A stretch of DNA of 64,000 nucleotides. Origin: Actinoplanes utahensis. Lineage in GTDB: Bacteria > Actinomycetota > Actinomycetes > Mycobacteriales > Micromonosporaceae. Position numbers and translations under genes: made by a program. Under the pieces are notes generated by a model. The model was not told the origin of the DNA and did not search any database. It saw nothing but the letters and a program-made list of their open reading frames with translations. Position 1 is the stretch's first letter; each line of letters opens with the position of its first letter. The stretch spans positions 1-64,000 of the forward strand of contig NZ_BOMZ01000072.1 in assembly GCF_016862455.1 (NCBI RefSeq). The letters are read 5' to 3'. This document shows, piece after piece, positions 7,734 to 16,080 of this stretch.

Positions 7734-9383
7734 TCAGACCCGGAAGCGCTGGACCACCTGGCGCAGTTCACCGGCCACCTGGGTGAGCTCGCCGACCGAC
7801 GCCTCGGCCTCGCCCAGGGCGGCCGTGGTGGTGTGGGCCGCGCTGGCCACCGCGTTGATGTTGCCGGCGATGGTGGAACTGCCGTTGGCGGCCTCGCCGA
7901 TGCTGCGGCTCATCTCGTTGGTGGTGGCGGTCTGCTCCTCCACGGCGGAGGCGATGGTCACCTGGTAGTCGTTGATCTCCGAGATGATCCGGGAGATCTC
8001 CTGGATCGCGATCACGGCGCTGGACGTGTCGGCCTGGATCGCCTCGACCCGCCGGGCGATGTCCTCGGTGGCCTTCGCGGTCTCCTGGGCCAGGTCCTTG
8101 ACCTCGGTGGCCACCACGGCGAAGCCCTTGCCCAGCTCACCGGCCCGGGCGGCCTCGATCGTCGCGTTCAGGGCGAGCAGGTTGGTCTGCTCGGCGATCG
8201 CGGTGATCACCTTGACCACGTTGCCGATCTCCTCGGACGACGTGCCGAGCTTGGCGACCGTGTCGTTGGTGGTCTGGGCGACGGTGACCGCGCTGGACGC
8301 CACCTGGGCGGCGCTGTTGGCGTTCTGCGAGATCTCCCGGATCGACGCGCCCATCTCGTCGGAGCCGGCGGCGACCGACTGGACGCTCGCCGAGACCTCG
8401 CCGGCCGTGCCGGCCACCAGGTTGGCCTGCTCGGCGGCGGCCCGGGACTCGGCGTCCAGCCGCGAGGTGATGGCGCCGAGCCGCCGCGTCACGTCGCCGA
8501 GCACCTCGGCGCCGTGGTTGAGCTGCCGGACGCTGGTCAGCAGGCCCTCCCGGGCGCGGTTGGTGGCCAGCGCCATCTGGCCGAGCTCGTCACGGGACCG
8601 GACCTCGGCGGGCACGGTGAGATCGCCGTCGGCGACCGCCTGCAGGGCCGTGGAGACGGTGGCGAGCTGGCGTTTGATCAGCCGCATCACGCCGACCCCG
8701 ACGAACGCGGCGAGCAGGAACCCGATCGCGAGGCCGCCGAGAGTCATCCACAGCGCCCGGTGGTACTCGTCGTTGCCCTCCGCGGCCATCGCGTCGGCGT
8801 CGGCCTCCTCCGCCACCTGGAGATCGTTCATGGCGGTGGTCATCCCCGCCTCGCTCTCGTTGAACGCGCCGAGGATCTCGTTCTGGGCGGGCATCTCGAA
8901 ACCGGCCGGCGGCGTCTGACCGAAGATGATCACGGTGCTGAGCCCGCGGTGGCGCAGCATCCCCTCCTCGAAGGCGGTCAGCTTCTCCAGGCGGTCGTTC
9001 GCGCCGGACGTGGTGGCGATCTCCCGGTAGGCGGCGACGGACTCGTCGATCCGCTGTTCGGCGGCCGCCTTGGCCTCCAGCGCCATCTGCATCATCTGCT
9101 GGTTCCTGCCGCTCTGGCCGGCGCTGTGCAGCAGCCCGCTGCGGAAGAATTCGGTGAGCCCGCCGCGCATGTCGGCGATCTGCTCCATGCTGTCGACGTG
9201 CTGATCCTTCATGTCCTGCAGGCTGTCGCGCAGCGTCGCCATCCGGGTCAGGGCCACGGCGGTGACGACCAGCGCGACAAGCGCCACACAGGCGGCGGCG
9301 ACGGTGCTCTTGACGAGCAGGCTCCGGTCGCCCAGGACCCGCTCCAGCGCGGTGCGCCGCACGGGCGGACTCTCCAGCTGCAT
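7734..9383 (-). CDS. Methyl-accepting chemotaxis protein
   Basis: This 549-residue transmembrane chemoreceptor has TM1 at about 26-47, a helical extracellular four-helix-bundle sensor with Met-rich patches to about 205, TM2 at about 206-229, a HAMP domain (about 230-282), and a long cytoplasmic signalling coiled coil. The hairpin tip carries the highly conserved IAEQTNLLALNATIEAARAG sequence that contacts CheA/CheW. No che genes are nearby, so it would feed a remote array or a chemosensory-like pathway. The ATG at 9383 has only weak ribosome-binding sequence. A second receptor of the same type begins to appear at the right edge of the window. Confidence 0.92.
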   Translation of the reverse strand: MQLESPPVRRTALERVLGDRSLLVKSTVAAACVALVALVVTAVALTRMATLRDSLQDMKDQHVDSMEQIADMRGGLTEFFRSGLLHSAGQSGRNQQMMQMALEAKAAAEQRIDESVAAYREIATTSGANDRLEKLTAFEEGMLRHRGLSTVIIFGQTPPAGFEMPAQNEILGAFNESEAGMTTAMNDLQVAEEADADAMAAEGNDEYHRALWMTLGGLAIGFLLAAFVGVGVMRLIKRQLATVSTALQAVADGDLTVPAEVRSRDELGQMALATNRAREGLLTSVRQLNHGAEVLGDVTRRLGAITSRLDAESRAAAEQANLVAGTAGEVSASVQSVAAGSDEMGASIREISQNANSAAQVASSAVTVAQTTNDTVAKLGTSSEEIGNVVKVITAIAEQTNLLALNATIEAARAGELGKGFAVVATEVKDLAQETAKATEDIARRVEAIQADTSSAVIAIQEISRIISEINDYQVTIASAVEEQTATTNEMSRSIGEAANGSSTIAGNINAVASAAHTTTAALGEAEASVGELTQVAGELRQVVQRFRV

Positions 9384-9451
9384 GACTCAAACTCTAGGAG
9401 TCATTCCGGGTGATTTCGGCAGATTGCTCAAGTTCTTGGTACGGGCGGGTG

Positions 9452-10303
9452 CTAACGGCCTCGATGGACCAGGGCGATGCTGCACCGGGCCCGGTGCAGC
9501 AGGTGCCTGCCGACGGAGGGCCGCAGCGCCATCCGCCGCGCCCGCGCCCCGGCCACCACCAGCTGCGCTCCGGCCGCCGCCCCGGCCAGCACCTCGCCCG
9601 GCGCGCCGACCAGGATCTCGCTGGTCACCGGCACCTGCGGGAACCGGTGGCGCCAGCCGTCCACCACCGACCGCAGCCGCTGCCGCTCGGCGTCGACCGC
9701 TTCCAGGTTGGCGTCGCAGAGCAGATCCCGGCCGGGCGGCGGGGTCCAACCGTGCACGGCGTGGAGCGGCACACCGCGTACCGCCGCCTGCTCGAAGGCG
9801 AAACCCAGGACCGGACCGGCGGCGGGGGAGTCGTCCACCCCCGCCACCACCGGCGCCGCGTCCCGCGGCTCGCCGCGGACCACCACGACCGGGCAGCGGG
9901 CGTGCGCGCCGACCGAGGCGCAGGTCGAGCCGAGCAGGGCCCGCACCGCCGACTGCCGCGGCCCGCCGACCACCACCAGCGCGGCCTCGGCGCTGCGCTG
10001 GGCCAGCGCCACCGCGGCGGTGCCGTGCTCCACCCGGGTGTGCAGCCGGACCCCCGGGTGGCTGCCGGCGGCCGCCTCGACGGCCATGGTCAGCATCTCG
10101 CCGACGGCGTCGTCGGTGTCGGTGTCGGGGTAGACGGCGGCGGCCGGCATCATCGCGGCGGCCGGGACGTAGCTGGGCCACTCGTACGCGTACAGCAGCT
10201 CCACCGTGGCATCCGACCGGTACGCCTCGTCGAGGGCCCACCGGGCGGCCTTGCGCGCGTCGGGCGAGCCGTCGTACCCCACCACGATCCTGCGAGTGGC
10301 CAC
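9452..10303 (-). CDS. Tandem universal stress protein
   Basis: The 283 residues form two UspA domains, about 1-140 and 145-283. The first starts IVVGYDGSPDA and ends with the ATP-binding GGPRQSAVRALLGST element and CPVVVV strand. In the second, the equivalent loop is degenerate (VAGARARRMALRPSVGRH), suggesting that only one nucleotide site is typical. Tandem USPs are frequent members of hypoxia and dormancy regulons in actinobacteria. The GTG at 10303 is preceded by an excellent AAGGAGGT. No clear DevR box is visible in the short upstream gap. The gene ends 68 bases before the chemoreceptor start on the same strand. Confidence 0.9.
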   Translation of the reverse strand: MATRRIVVGYDGSPDARKAARWALDEAYRSDATVELLYAYEWPSYVPAAAMMPAAAVYPDTDTDDAVGEMLTMAVEAAAGSHPGVRLHTRVEHGTAAVALAQRSAEAALVVVGGPRQSAVRALLGSTCASVGAHARCPVVVVRGEPRDAAPVVAGVDDSPAAGPVLGFAFEQAAVRGVPLHAVHGWTPPPGRDLLCDANLEAVDAERQRLRSVVDGWRHRFPQVPVTSEILVGAPGEVLAGAAAGAQLVVAGARARRMALRPSVGRHLLHRARCSIALVHRGR

Positions 10304-10352
10304 GGAGCCACCTCCTTACCCGTGTCCCTCCCCTGATCGTGGTCTCTGGAGC

Positions 10353-10733
10353 TCAGTTCTTCAATACGTCGACGACGGCTTCGGCGACGCCTGCCGACGA
10401 GGCGGGGTTCTGCCCGGTCACCAGCCGGCCGTCGGTGACCACGTGCGGCTGCCAGTCGGCGGCGCCGGAGTGCCGGGCGCCCAGCTCCTCCAGACGGCTC
10501 TGCAGCAGGAACGGGACCACCTCGGTGAGGCCGACGGCGTTCTCCTCGGCGTCGGTGAACGCGGCGACCCGCCTGCCGGCCACCAGCGGGGTCCCGTCGG
10601 AGAGGGTGAGGCCGACCAGGGCGGCCGGGCCGTGGCAGACGGCGGCCACGACACCGCCGCGTTCGTACAGCTCCCGGGCGAAGGCCGTCAGGCCCGCGTC
10701 GGACGGGAAGTCCCACATCGCGCCGTGCCCGCC
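10353..10733 (-). pseudogene. 5'-truncated DJ-1/PfpI family gene
   Basis: The readable part begins at P-A-G-G-H-G-A-M-W-D-F, equivalent to the mid-protein GGHGAMWDF loop of DJ-1/PfpI (type 1 glutamine-amidotransferase-like) proteins, and runs to a normal C-terminus. It retains the nucleophile elbow (AAVCHGPAAL) and the following conserved EE-containing strand. About the first 100 residues normal for the family, including the N-terminal beta strand and conserved Glu, are absent. Upstream sequence switches directly into a LysR-gene remnant on the opposite strand. An ATG at 10718 could still start a 121-residue product, but it would lack half of the fold. Confidence 0.75.
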
Positions 10734-10966
10734 GGCGGGCGGCTGGACCTGGTGGTCAGCGCGATCCGGCCACGCTGGGCCGGGCTGCGCGCCATGCCCT
10801 GTGCGACGAGGAGTTCGTGCTGGTCGCCGCGCCGCTCCTCGACCCGATGCCGACCGAGGACCCGCCGATCAACACGCTCTATCTGGCGGCCCGCGCATCC
10901 ACCTGGGACGAGGTGCACGTCACACGCGTCCGAAATGAACTGTTATCAGTGGCGAAAAACTGGTGA
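10734..10966 (+). pseudogene. Fragment of a LysR-family regulator gene, frameshifted
   Basis: From 10734 one frame reads GGRLDLVVSAIRPRW, typical of the LysR effector-binding domain. Near 10790 the match moves to the -1 frame as CDEEFVLVAAP, another standard LysR segment. Soon after it jumps to INTLYLAARAS and a C-terminal tail ending VAKNW at the TGA 10964-10966. The DNA-binding half is missing and there is at least one frameshift plus an internal deletion. With the facing DJ-1 remnant this looks like a divergent LysR/DJ-1 pair that lost both 5' halves and the shared promoter. Confidence 0.7.
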
Positions 10967-11130
10967 AGGTTACGTGGATCACGCGTCCGAGGTGCGGGAA
11001 CGGAAACATGGAATTGATCTGCGGGGGTTAGCCTTCTGGCGCCGCGCCTGGGTTTAGCGGGTATTCATCGGGTCTATCCAGGCTAGGCGGAGTACGCCCC
11101 GAGTACCCCTGTTAGAGGAGAATTAGGACG

Positions 11131-12141
11131 ATGGCGGTCAAGGCCGAATACCTGTGGGTCGACGGAACGCAGCCCACCGCGAAGCTGCGCTCGAAGACGA
11201 AGATCCTGGCCGACGGCGAGCAGCCGGGAATCTGGGGCTTCGACGGTTCCAGCACCAACCAGGCGCCCGGCGACAAGTCCGACTGTGTGCTGCGGCCGGT
11301 CTTCACCTGTCCCGACCCGCTGCGCGGCGGCGACAACATCATCGTGCTGTGCGAGGTCGAGCTGATCGACGGCACCCCGCACCCGACCAACACCCGCGCC
11401 CCGCTGGTCGAGGTCGCCGCCAAGTACGCCGACCAGGAGCCGATCTTCGGCATCGAGCAGGAGTACACCTTCTTCAAGGACGGCCGCCCGCTCGGCTTCC
11501 CGGTCGGCGGCGGCTACCCCGCCCCGCAGGGTGGCTACTACTGCGGCGTCGGCGCGGACGAGGTCTTCGGCCGCGAGATCGTCGAAGAGCACATGGACGC
11601 CGTCCTGGCCGCCGGCCTGCACCTGTCCGGCATCAACGCCGAGGTCATGCCCGGTCAGTGGGAGTTCCAGATCGGCCCCGTCGCCGCCCCGCTGGTCGCC
11701 GACGAGCTCTGGGTCGCCCGCTGGCTGCTCTACCGCATCGCCGAGGACCACGGCGTCTCCGCCACCCTCGACCCGAAGCCGGTCAAGGGCGACTGGAACG
11801 GCGCCGGCGCGCACACCAACTTCTCCACCAAGGCCATGCGTGAGGGCTACGACGCGATCATCGCGGGCGCCGAGGCGCTGGGCAAGAAGCGCCAGGAGCA
11901 CGTCGACGGTTACGGCGCCGGCATCGACCAGCGCCTCACCGGCCTGCACGAGACCGCCCCGTGGACCGAGTACAGCTACGGCGTCTCCGACCGTGGCGCG
12001 TCGGTGCGCATCCCGTGGCAGGTCGAGAAGGACGGCAAGGGCTACATCGAGGACCGCCGCCCGAACGCCAACGTGGACCCGTACGTGGTCACCCGCCTCC
12101 TGATCGACACGATCTGCGGCGACGCGGCCGGCCAGGCCTGA
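11131..12141 (+). CDS. glnII: Glutamine synthetase type II (GSII/GlnII)
   Basis: This 336-residue enzyme has the short eukaryote-like GSII architecture rather than the roughly 470-residue GlnA form. Beta-grasp motif IWGFDGSSTNQA, the catalytic-domain segment FGIEQEYTFF (metal-binding glutamates), NAEVMPGQWEFQIGP and GAGAHTNFST are all present. It condenses ammonia and glutamate at the cost of ATP in the cytoplasm. GSII usually acts beside GlnA under nitrogen limitation in actinomycetes. The ATG at 11131 has AGGAGA and a second GGA close upstream. The next gene, an N-formylglutamate amidohydrolase, starts seven bases after the stop, so the two are probably co-transcribed and share a glutamate theme. 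No convincing GlnR site was found. Confidence 0.95.
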   Translation: MAVKAEYLWVDGTQPTAKLRSKTKILADGEQPGIWGFDGSSTNQAPGDKSDCVLRPVFTCPDPLRGGDNIIVLCEVELIDGTPHPTNTRAPLVEVAAKYADQEPIFGIEQEYTFFKDGRPLGFPVGGGYPAPQGGYYCGVGADEVFGREIVEEHMDAVLAAGLHLSGINAEVMPGQWEFQIGPVAAPLVADELWVARWLLYRIAEDHGVSATLDPKPVKGDWNGAGAHTNFSTKAMREGYDAIIAGAEALGKKRQEHVDGYGAGIDQRLTGLHETAPWTEYSYGVSDRGASVRIPWQVEKDGKGYIEDRRPNANVDPYVVTRLLIDTICGDAAGQA

Positions 12142-12147
12142 TCGGCG

Positions 12148-12933
12148 ATGTCGAAGGTCACCGCGCGTACCGTTCGCGCGGTGTCCTTCGACGTTCTGCC
12201 CGGTGACCCGGCCTCGCCGGTGATCCTGCACGTGCCGCACGCCGCACGCGAGATCGTGGCGAGCGGCCTGTTCCCGGCCACGATCGGCCGGGAGCTCGAT
12301 CACCTCACCGACGCGCACACCGACCTGATCGCCGGGGCCGCGGCCGACGCCGCCCGGACCCGGCCGTGGATCTTCGTGAACCGGTTGTCGCGCCTGGTCG
12401 TCGACCCGGAACGCTTCGTCGACGACGAGATGGTCCAGGCCGGAATGGGCCCGGTCTACACGCACGGGCATGCGGGCGACCGGTTGCGGCCCGACGACCC
12501 GGCACGCGATGCGGGGCTTCTGAAGACCTATCTCGAGCCGTACGCCGAAGCCATGGCCACCCTCGTCGACGAGCGCCTCGCGGCGACCGGCCGGGCGATC
12601 GTGCTCGACGTCCACTCGTACCCCACCGAGCGCCTGCCGTACGAGCTGCACGGCGACGGCCCCCGCCCGCCGGTCTGCCTCGGCACCGACTCGTTCCACA
12701 CCCCGCCGGAGCTGGTCGCGGCGGCCCGGGCCGTCTTCCCGGACACCGCCCTGGACAGCCCGTTCGCCGGCTGTTACGTGCCGCTGCGCCATCTTCGGCG
12801 GAATCCCGAGGTGGCCGCCCTGATGATCGAGATCCGCCGCGATCAGTACATGACCGAGCCCGGCGGACCGCCCACCACCGGCCTGACCACCGTCGCCGGG
12901 GCGCTGGCGGCCCTGGTCGACAGCATCCCCTGA
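12148..12933 (+). CDS. N-formylglutamate amidohydrolase family protein
   Basis: The 261-residue protein belongs to the HutG-type N-formylglutamate deformylase fold. Visible family marks include HVPHAAREI near the N-terminus, DAHTDLI, the NRLSRLVVDPERF block, the metal/catalytic LDVHSYP motif, and GTDSFHTPPEL. It would hydrolyse N-formyl-L-glutamate (or a related N-acyl amino acid) to glutamate. It lies seven bases downstream of glnII with no independent promoter apparent, so coupling of glutamate release to glutamine synthesis is a reasonable inference. The ribosome-binding sequence is weak and an internal GTG at 12181 is an alternative start. Confidence 0.88.
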   Translation: MSKVTARTVRAVSFDVLPGDPASPVILHVPHAAREIVASGLFPATIGRELDHLTDAHTDLIAGAAADAARTRPWIFVNRLSRLVVDPERFVDDEMVQAGMGPVYTHGHAGDRLRPDDPARDAGLLKTYLEPYAEAMATLVDERLAATGRAIVLDVHSYPTERLPYELHGDGPRPPVCLGTDSFHTPPELVAAARAVFPDTALDSPFAGCYVPLRHLRRNPEVAALMIEIRRDQYMTEPGGPPTTGLTTVAGALAALVDSIP

Positions 12934-13023
12934 CGGGGTGACCGGCGAAAGCGCCGTTCCGGCCGCCGGGATGACATGATGGCCCGGGGCAGGGGCACGC
13001 GCGGGGAAAGGGCACGGCAGTCG

Positions 13024-13353
13024 ATGGCGAACTTCGAGGCGCGGACATCCGCCGGCGACGGCCGGATCACGGTGTCTCTCGCCGGTGAGTGCGACCTCAG
13101 CGCCCGGGAGCATCTGACCGCCGTCCTGCTCGACGCCGTGCACCGCGCCCGGGCCGTCTTCGTCGACCTGGCCGGTCTCACCTTCCTGGACTCCAGCGGG
13201 GTGCACAGCCTGATCACCGCACACCACGCGGCCAAGCACACCGGCAGCCGTGTCTACGTGACCGACGCGGCCGGCCCGGTCGCCGCGGTGCTCCAGCTGA
13301 CCGGCCTCGACGTGCTGCTGGGCGCCCCGGCCGAAGAGCGCCGCCATGCCTGA
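13024..13353 (+). CDS. Anti-sigma factor antagonist (STAS domain)
   Basis: This 109-residue single STAS-domain protein of the SpoIIAA/RsbV type carries the phosphorylatable serine in FLDSSGVHSL. In this partner-switching scheme the dephosphorylated antagonist sequesters an anti-sigma kinase. An upstream in-frame start exists at 12976, but the ATG at 13024 is preceded by GGGGAAAGGG and gives the normal family length. The stop overlaps the start of the kinase gene by eight bases, indicating translational coupling. A SpoIIE-type phosphatase lies on the opposite strand 0.75 kb away. Confidence 0.88.
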   Translation: MANFEARTSAGDGRITVSLAGECDLSAREHLTAVLLDAVHRARAVFVDLAGLTFLDSSGVHSLITAHHAAKHTGSRVYVTDAAGPVAAVLQLTGLDVLLGAPAEERRHA

Positions 13354-13723
13354 GGTCACCGACGGGATGTCCTACGCGGTCCCCGACGACCTGCGCCGGG
13401 TGCGGGCCTTCGTCACCGAGCGGGCGCTCGCGCTCGGCCTGCCCAGGGCCCGCGTCGACGCGCTCACGCTCGCGGTCAGCGAGCTCACCACCAACACGCT
13501 GCAGCACACCTCCGGCGGCGGCCACATCCGGATCTGGACCGAGGACGGCCGGCTCGTCTGCGACGTTGTCGACGAGGGTGCGGACCGCCCGTTCGGCCGC
13601 GCGATGCCGTCCGCCGACGCGGTCCGGGGCCGCGGGCTGGCGATCGTCGAGCTGGTCTGCGACTCCGTCTACACCACCGCGGTGCCCGGCGGCACCCTCG
13701 TGCGCATCTGCCTCGATCTATAG
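13346..13723 (+). CDS. Anti-sigma kinase, RsbW-like ATPase
   Basis: The 125-residue product is a stand-alone HATPase domain of the RsbW/SpoIIAB class. The N-box (ELTTNTLQHT), G1 box (VVDEGADRP) and G2 region (GRGLAIV) are visible. It would phosphorylate the STAS protein encoded immediately upstream (8-base overlap) and bind a sigma factor not encoded here. The degenerate kinase lineage is common in actinobacteria, where many copies exist and pairings must be inferred from gene order. Confidence 0.88.
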   Translation: MPEVTDGMSYAVPDDLRRVRAFVTERALALGLPRARVDALTLAVSELTTNTLQHTSGGGHIRIWTEDGRLVCDVVDEGADRPFGRAMPSADAVRGRGLAIVELVCDSVYTTAVPGGTLVRICLDL

Positions 13724-13775
13724 CGCCGATGGGGCGCCGGCGACGGCGCCGAACCATCCACGGCCCGGCCACGTG

Positions 13776-14102
13776 ATGTGGGATGTGAATCCGCAGGCGA
13801 AGGGACTGATCGTGGACGAGATCCGGTACCGCGCGCGGCGGGCCGAATTCGAGTACGACGCGGTGCGCAAGGACGCGCGCACCGCGTACCTGCTGTGGGG
13901 CCTGACCGGGATCATCGGCGGGCACCGGTTCTACCTCGGTGACACCGGGCGTTCGATCGCGATGCTGTTCACGCTGGGCGGGCTCGGACTGTGGACGCTC
14001 GCCGACCTGTTCCTGATCGGCCGCCGGGTCCGCGCGGTCAACGGCGCCCGGCGCGCGGCGATCATGGGCCGGCACGGGATCCTCGAGGGCCGGGTGCACT
14101 GA
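13776..14102 (+). CDS. TM2-domain membrane protein
   Basis: This 108-residue protein has a charged N-terminal half (RYRARRAEFEYDAVRKD) followed by a TM2 domain: two hydrophobic segments (about 53-68 and 73-95), with the family signature GLTGIIGGHRFYLGDTG spanning the first segment and its turn, and WTLADLFLIGRRV at the end of the second. TM2 proteins are small membrane proteins of mostly unknown role. The start is uncertain: GTG 13773, ATG 13776 and GTG 13785 are in the same frame with no clear ribosome-binding site. Its stop is one base from the stop of the convergent phosphatase gene. Confidence 0.8.
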   Translation: MWDVNPQAKGLIVDEIRYRARRAEFEYDAVRKDARTAYLLWGLTGIIGGHRFYLGDTGRSIAMLFTLGGLGLWTLADLFLIGRRVRAVNGARRAAIMGRHGILEGRVH

Positions 14103-14103
14103 T

Positions 14104-15603
14104 CTAAGCCAGGACGCGGACGGCGAGGGTGCAGGTGTCGTCGTCCGGGCTCGGGGCGTACAGCATGCGGTGGATGCGGGGCAGCGGCTCCGTGCCGGGG
14201 TCGGCCGACACCGCCGACAGGTGGTCGCGGATCTCGTCGGAGCGGCCGCCGCGGGGGTCGCGGCGTTCCACCAGGCCGTCGGTGAAGAGCAGCACCAGGT
14301 CGCCGGGCTGCAGACGGGCCCGCACGGTGGTGAAGTGGACCTCCGGTTCGGCGCCGAGCAGCAGGCCGGGCGGCGGATCCAGTTCGGCGGTGCGGCCCTC
14401 GCGGCCCAGCAGCGGCACCGGGTGACCGGCCCGCGCCCACGGCAGCGACCGGGTCCGCGGGTCGTAGATCGCCACCAGCGCGGTGCCGGTGATGCCGAGC
14501 TGGACGCACAGCCGGTTCATGTGCCGCAGCAGCTCGCCCGGTTCGCGGATGCCTATCGACAGCCACGCCACCAGCGCGAACCGCAGATGGGCCATGCCGC
14601 TGGCCGCCTCCAGGCCGTGCCCGGCGACGTCGCCGATGGCCAGCGCGACCAGACCGTCCGGCAGGGTCTGTGCGTGGTACCAGTCGCCGCCCACCTGAAC
14701 GGCGCGTTCGGCCGGCAGGTAGCTGACCATCGCCTCCATGCCGGCCAGGTCGAACGGCGCGACCGGCACCGGCTGGATCATGTTCTGCAGCTGGCCGGCG
14801 AGCCGGTGCTCGGCCAGCGCGGTCATCTCCTTGTTGCGCAGCCGGTCGCTGAGCGTGTCGATCTCGGTGCGGAAGTCCACCCGGGCCGTGACGTCCTGCA
14901 CCACGGCGTAGATCTTCATCGGCGCGCCGGTGACGTCCCGCGCGGTGTCGGACAGGATCCGCAGGTGCTTGACGCCGCCGCCGATCCGGAACCGGACCGT
15001 CACGTCCGAGGTGGCCCCGCTGTCCAGCGTCTGCCACGCCGCCTCGGCGAGACCCCGGTCCTCCGGCAGCATCGCCCGCGCCTGGTCGGTGCGCGACAGC
15101 GGCCCGCACCCCGGATCCCGGTCGAACAGCCGGTACATCCCCGGAGACCAGTCCGAGACGCCGGTCACCAGGTCGTACTCCGACCAGCCGAGACTGCCGA
15201 GCACCTCGGTGCGCTCCAGGCGGCGCTGATGCTCGTCGACGCGCTGCCACCACACCAGCAGCCCGCCGAGCACCCGGTCGGCGCTGATCGCGAACCGGGA
15301 GTCGGCGACGGCGCCGGTACGGGTCTCGGCGTGTCGGAACTCGTCCATCCGGCCCGGCACGCCGGTGGTCATCACCTCCACGTACAGACTCCACAGCGGA
15401 CCGTCCGGCAGGTTCGGGTACAGCTCCCGGAGCAGGTTGCCGACGCGCTGCGTGCCCCGGCCGAAGATGTCGCGCATCCGGTCGCTCGTCGCGCCGATCC
15501 GGAAGTCGTCGATGGCGCCGTCCGGCCCGTACACCGGCACCAGCCAGGTGAAGCCGACGGGCATGGCGGCGATCAACTCGCGCACCACCGCCTCGTCCAC
15601 CAT
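14104..15603 (-). CDS. SpoIIE-type PP2C phosphatase with PAS sensors
   Basis: The 499-residue cytoplasmic protein has two PAS-like sensor modules (about 8-115 and 125-245, the second with the PAC-like TVRFRIGGGVKHLRILSD), a short coiled-coil linker (TEIDTLSDRLRNKEMTALAE) and a SpoIIE/RsbU phosphatase domain from about 265. The phosphatase metal-binding aspartates appear in GGDWYHA, AIGDVAGHGLEAA and LLFTDGLVERR. It would dephosphorylate a STAS antagonist, probably the one at 13024, in response to a signal sensed by PAS. This makes a complete antagonist/kinase/phosphatase set within 3 kb. The ATG at 15603 has weak ribosome-binding sequence. Confidence 0.92.
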   Translation of the reverse strand: MVDEAVVRELIAAMPVGFTWLVPVYGPDGAIDDFRIGATSDRMRDIFGRGTQRVGNLLRELYPNLPDGPLWSLYVEVMTTGVPGRMDEFRHAETRTGAVADSRFAISADRVLGGLLVWWQRVDEHQRRLERTEVLGSLGWSEYDLVTGVSDWSPGMYRLFDRDPGCGPLSRTDQARAMLPEDRGLAEAAWQTLDSGATSDVTVRFRIGGGVKHLRILSDTARDVTGAPMKIYAVVQDVTARVDFRTEIDTLSDRLRNKEMTALAEHRLAGQLQNMIQPVPVAPFDLAGMEAMVSYLPAERAVQVGGDWYHAQTLPDGLVALAIGDVAGHGLEAASGMAHLRFALVAWLSIGIREPGELLRHMNRLCVQLGITGTALVAIYDPRTRSLPWARAGHPVPLLGREGRTAELDPPPGLLLGAEPEVHFTTVRARLQPGDLVLLFTDGLVERRDPRGGRSDEIRDHLSAVSADPGTEPLPRIHRMLYAPSPDDDTCTLAVRVLA

Positions 15604-15690
15604 CCGAGCAGCCTATCGGGGCCGGTCCGAGAAGCGCTCCCACGGCGCGCACGACTTACCGTCCGGGCGCACCATGGGGAGGTGGAAGCC

Positions 15691-15867
15691 GTGCTCCTGG
15701 ACCACCTGGAGATCCACCTCCCGGCCGAGGACCACCCGGACGTGGTGCGCCACCTCACCGACGGCCGCAAGATCCACGCGGTCAAGGCGTACCGCGAGCA
15801 GACCGGCGCCTCCCTCGCCGACGCGAAGGCCGAGGTCGAGCGGATCGCCCGGGATCGCGGTCTCTAG
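15691..15867 (+). CDS. Mini-protein resembling the ribosomal L7/L12 C-terminal domain
   Basis: A 58-residue reading frame starts at GTG 15691, eight bases after GGGGAGG. Its second half, KIHAVKAYREQTGASLADAKAEVERIA, follows the K..AIK.YRE.TGL.L.EAK..V pattern of the L7/L12 C-terminal domain, which recruits translation factors on the ribosome. The N-terminal dimerisation part is absent. Stand-alone L7/L12-CTD-like mini-proteins are known in actinobacteria but have no established function. The gene is divergent from the phosphatase gene, with its start 88 bases from it, and is followed by the intergenic repeat at 15929. Confidence 0.65.
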   Translation: MLLDHLEIHLPAEDHPDVVRHLTDGRKIHAVKAYREQTGASLADAKAEVERIARDRGL

Positions 15868-15928
15868 AAACCCCCGCCGCGGTACGCCGTGGGCCGCCCC
15901 GCGCCGGATCACACCTCCCGTGGCCGTC

Positions 15929-15992
15929 CGCGCGAGGTCCGCGGGGGTCCGGGCCGAAACGCGCCCGCCGGGCCGGAGACGGTGGTTCCGGC
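15929..15992. repeat. Dispersed 64-bp intergenic repeat, copy A
   Basis: This stretch aligns without gaps over 64 bases to 23387-23450, with about 52 identical positions. Shared blocks are CGCGCGAGGTCCGCGG, CCGCCGGGC and CGGTGGTT. Both copies are intergenic and each is followed by a structure containing GGTTGC: here an imperfect stem with arms 15998-16005 and 16019-16026. Confidence 0.6.
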
Positions 15993-16080
15993 CACCCCGG
16001 CAACCGCTGAGGGCGACGGGTTGCCGCCACCTCGGCAGGGCGATGATGATTGCCTGACACCACGAGGGGGAGGAGCCGGC

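Noticed and set aside
10304..10352. DevR box upstream of the universal stress protein
   Set aside because: Only a single GGGAC half-site is visible; the second half and spacing are absent.
10967..11130. Possible GlnR site in front of glnII (GTTAC and GGAAC elements)
   Set aside because: The half-sites do not have the n6 spacing of the known gTnAC-n6-GaAAC pattern; too weak to call.
11131..12933. Nitrogen island including a second glutamine synthetase or ammonium transporter
   Set aside because: Only glnII and the amidohydrolase are present; flanking genes are unrelated remnants and anti-sigma factors.
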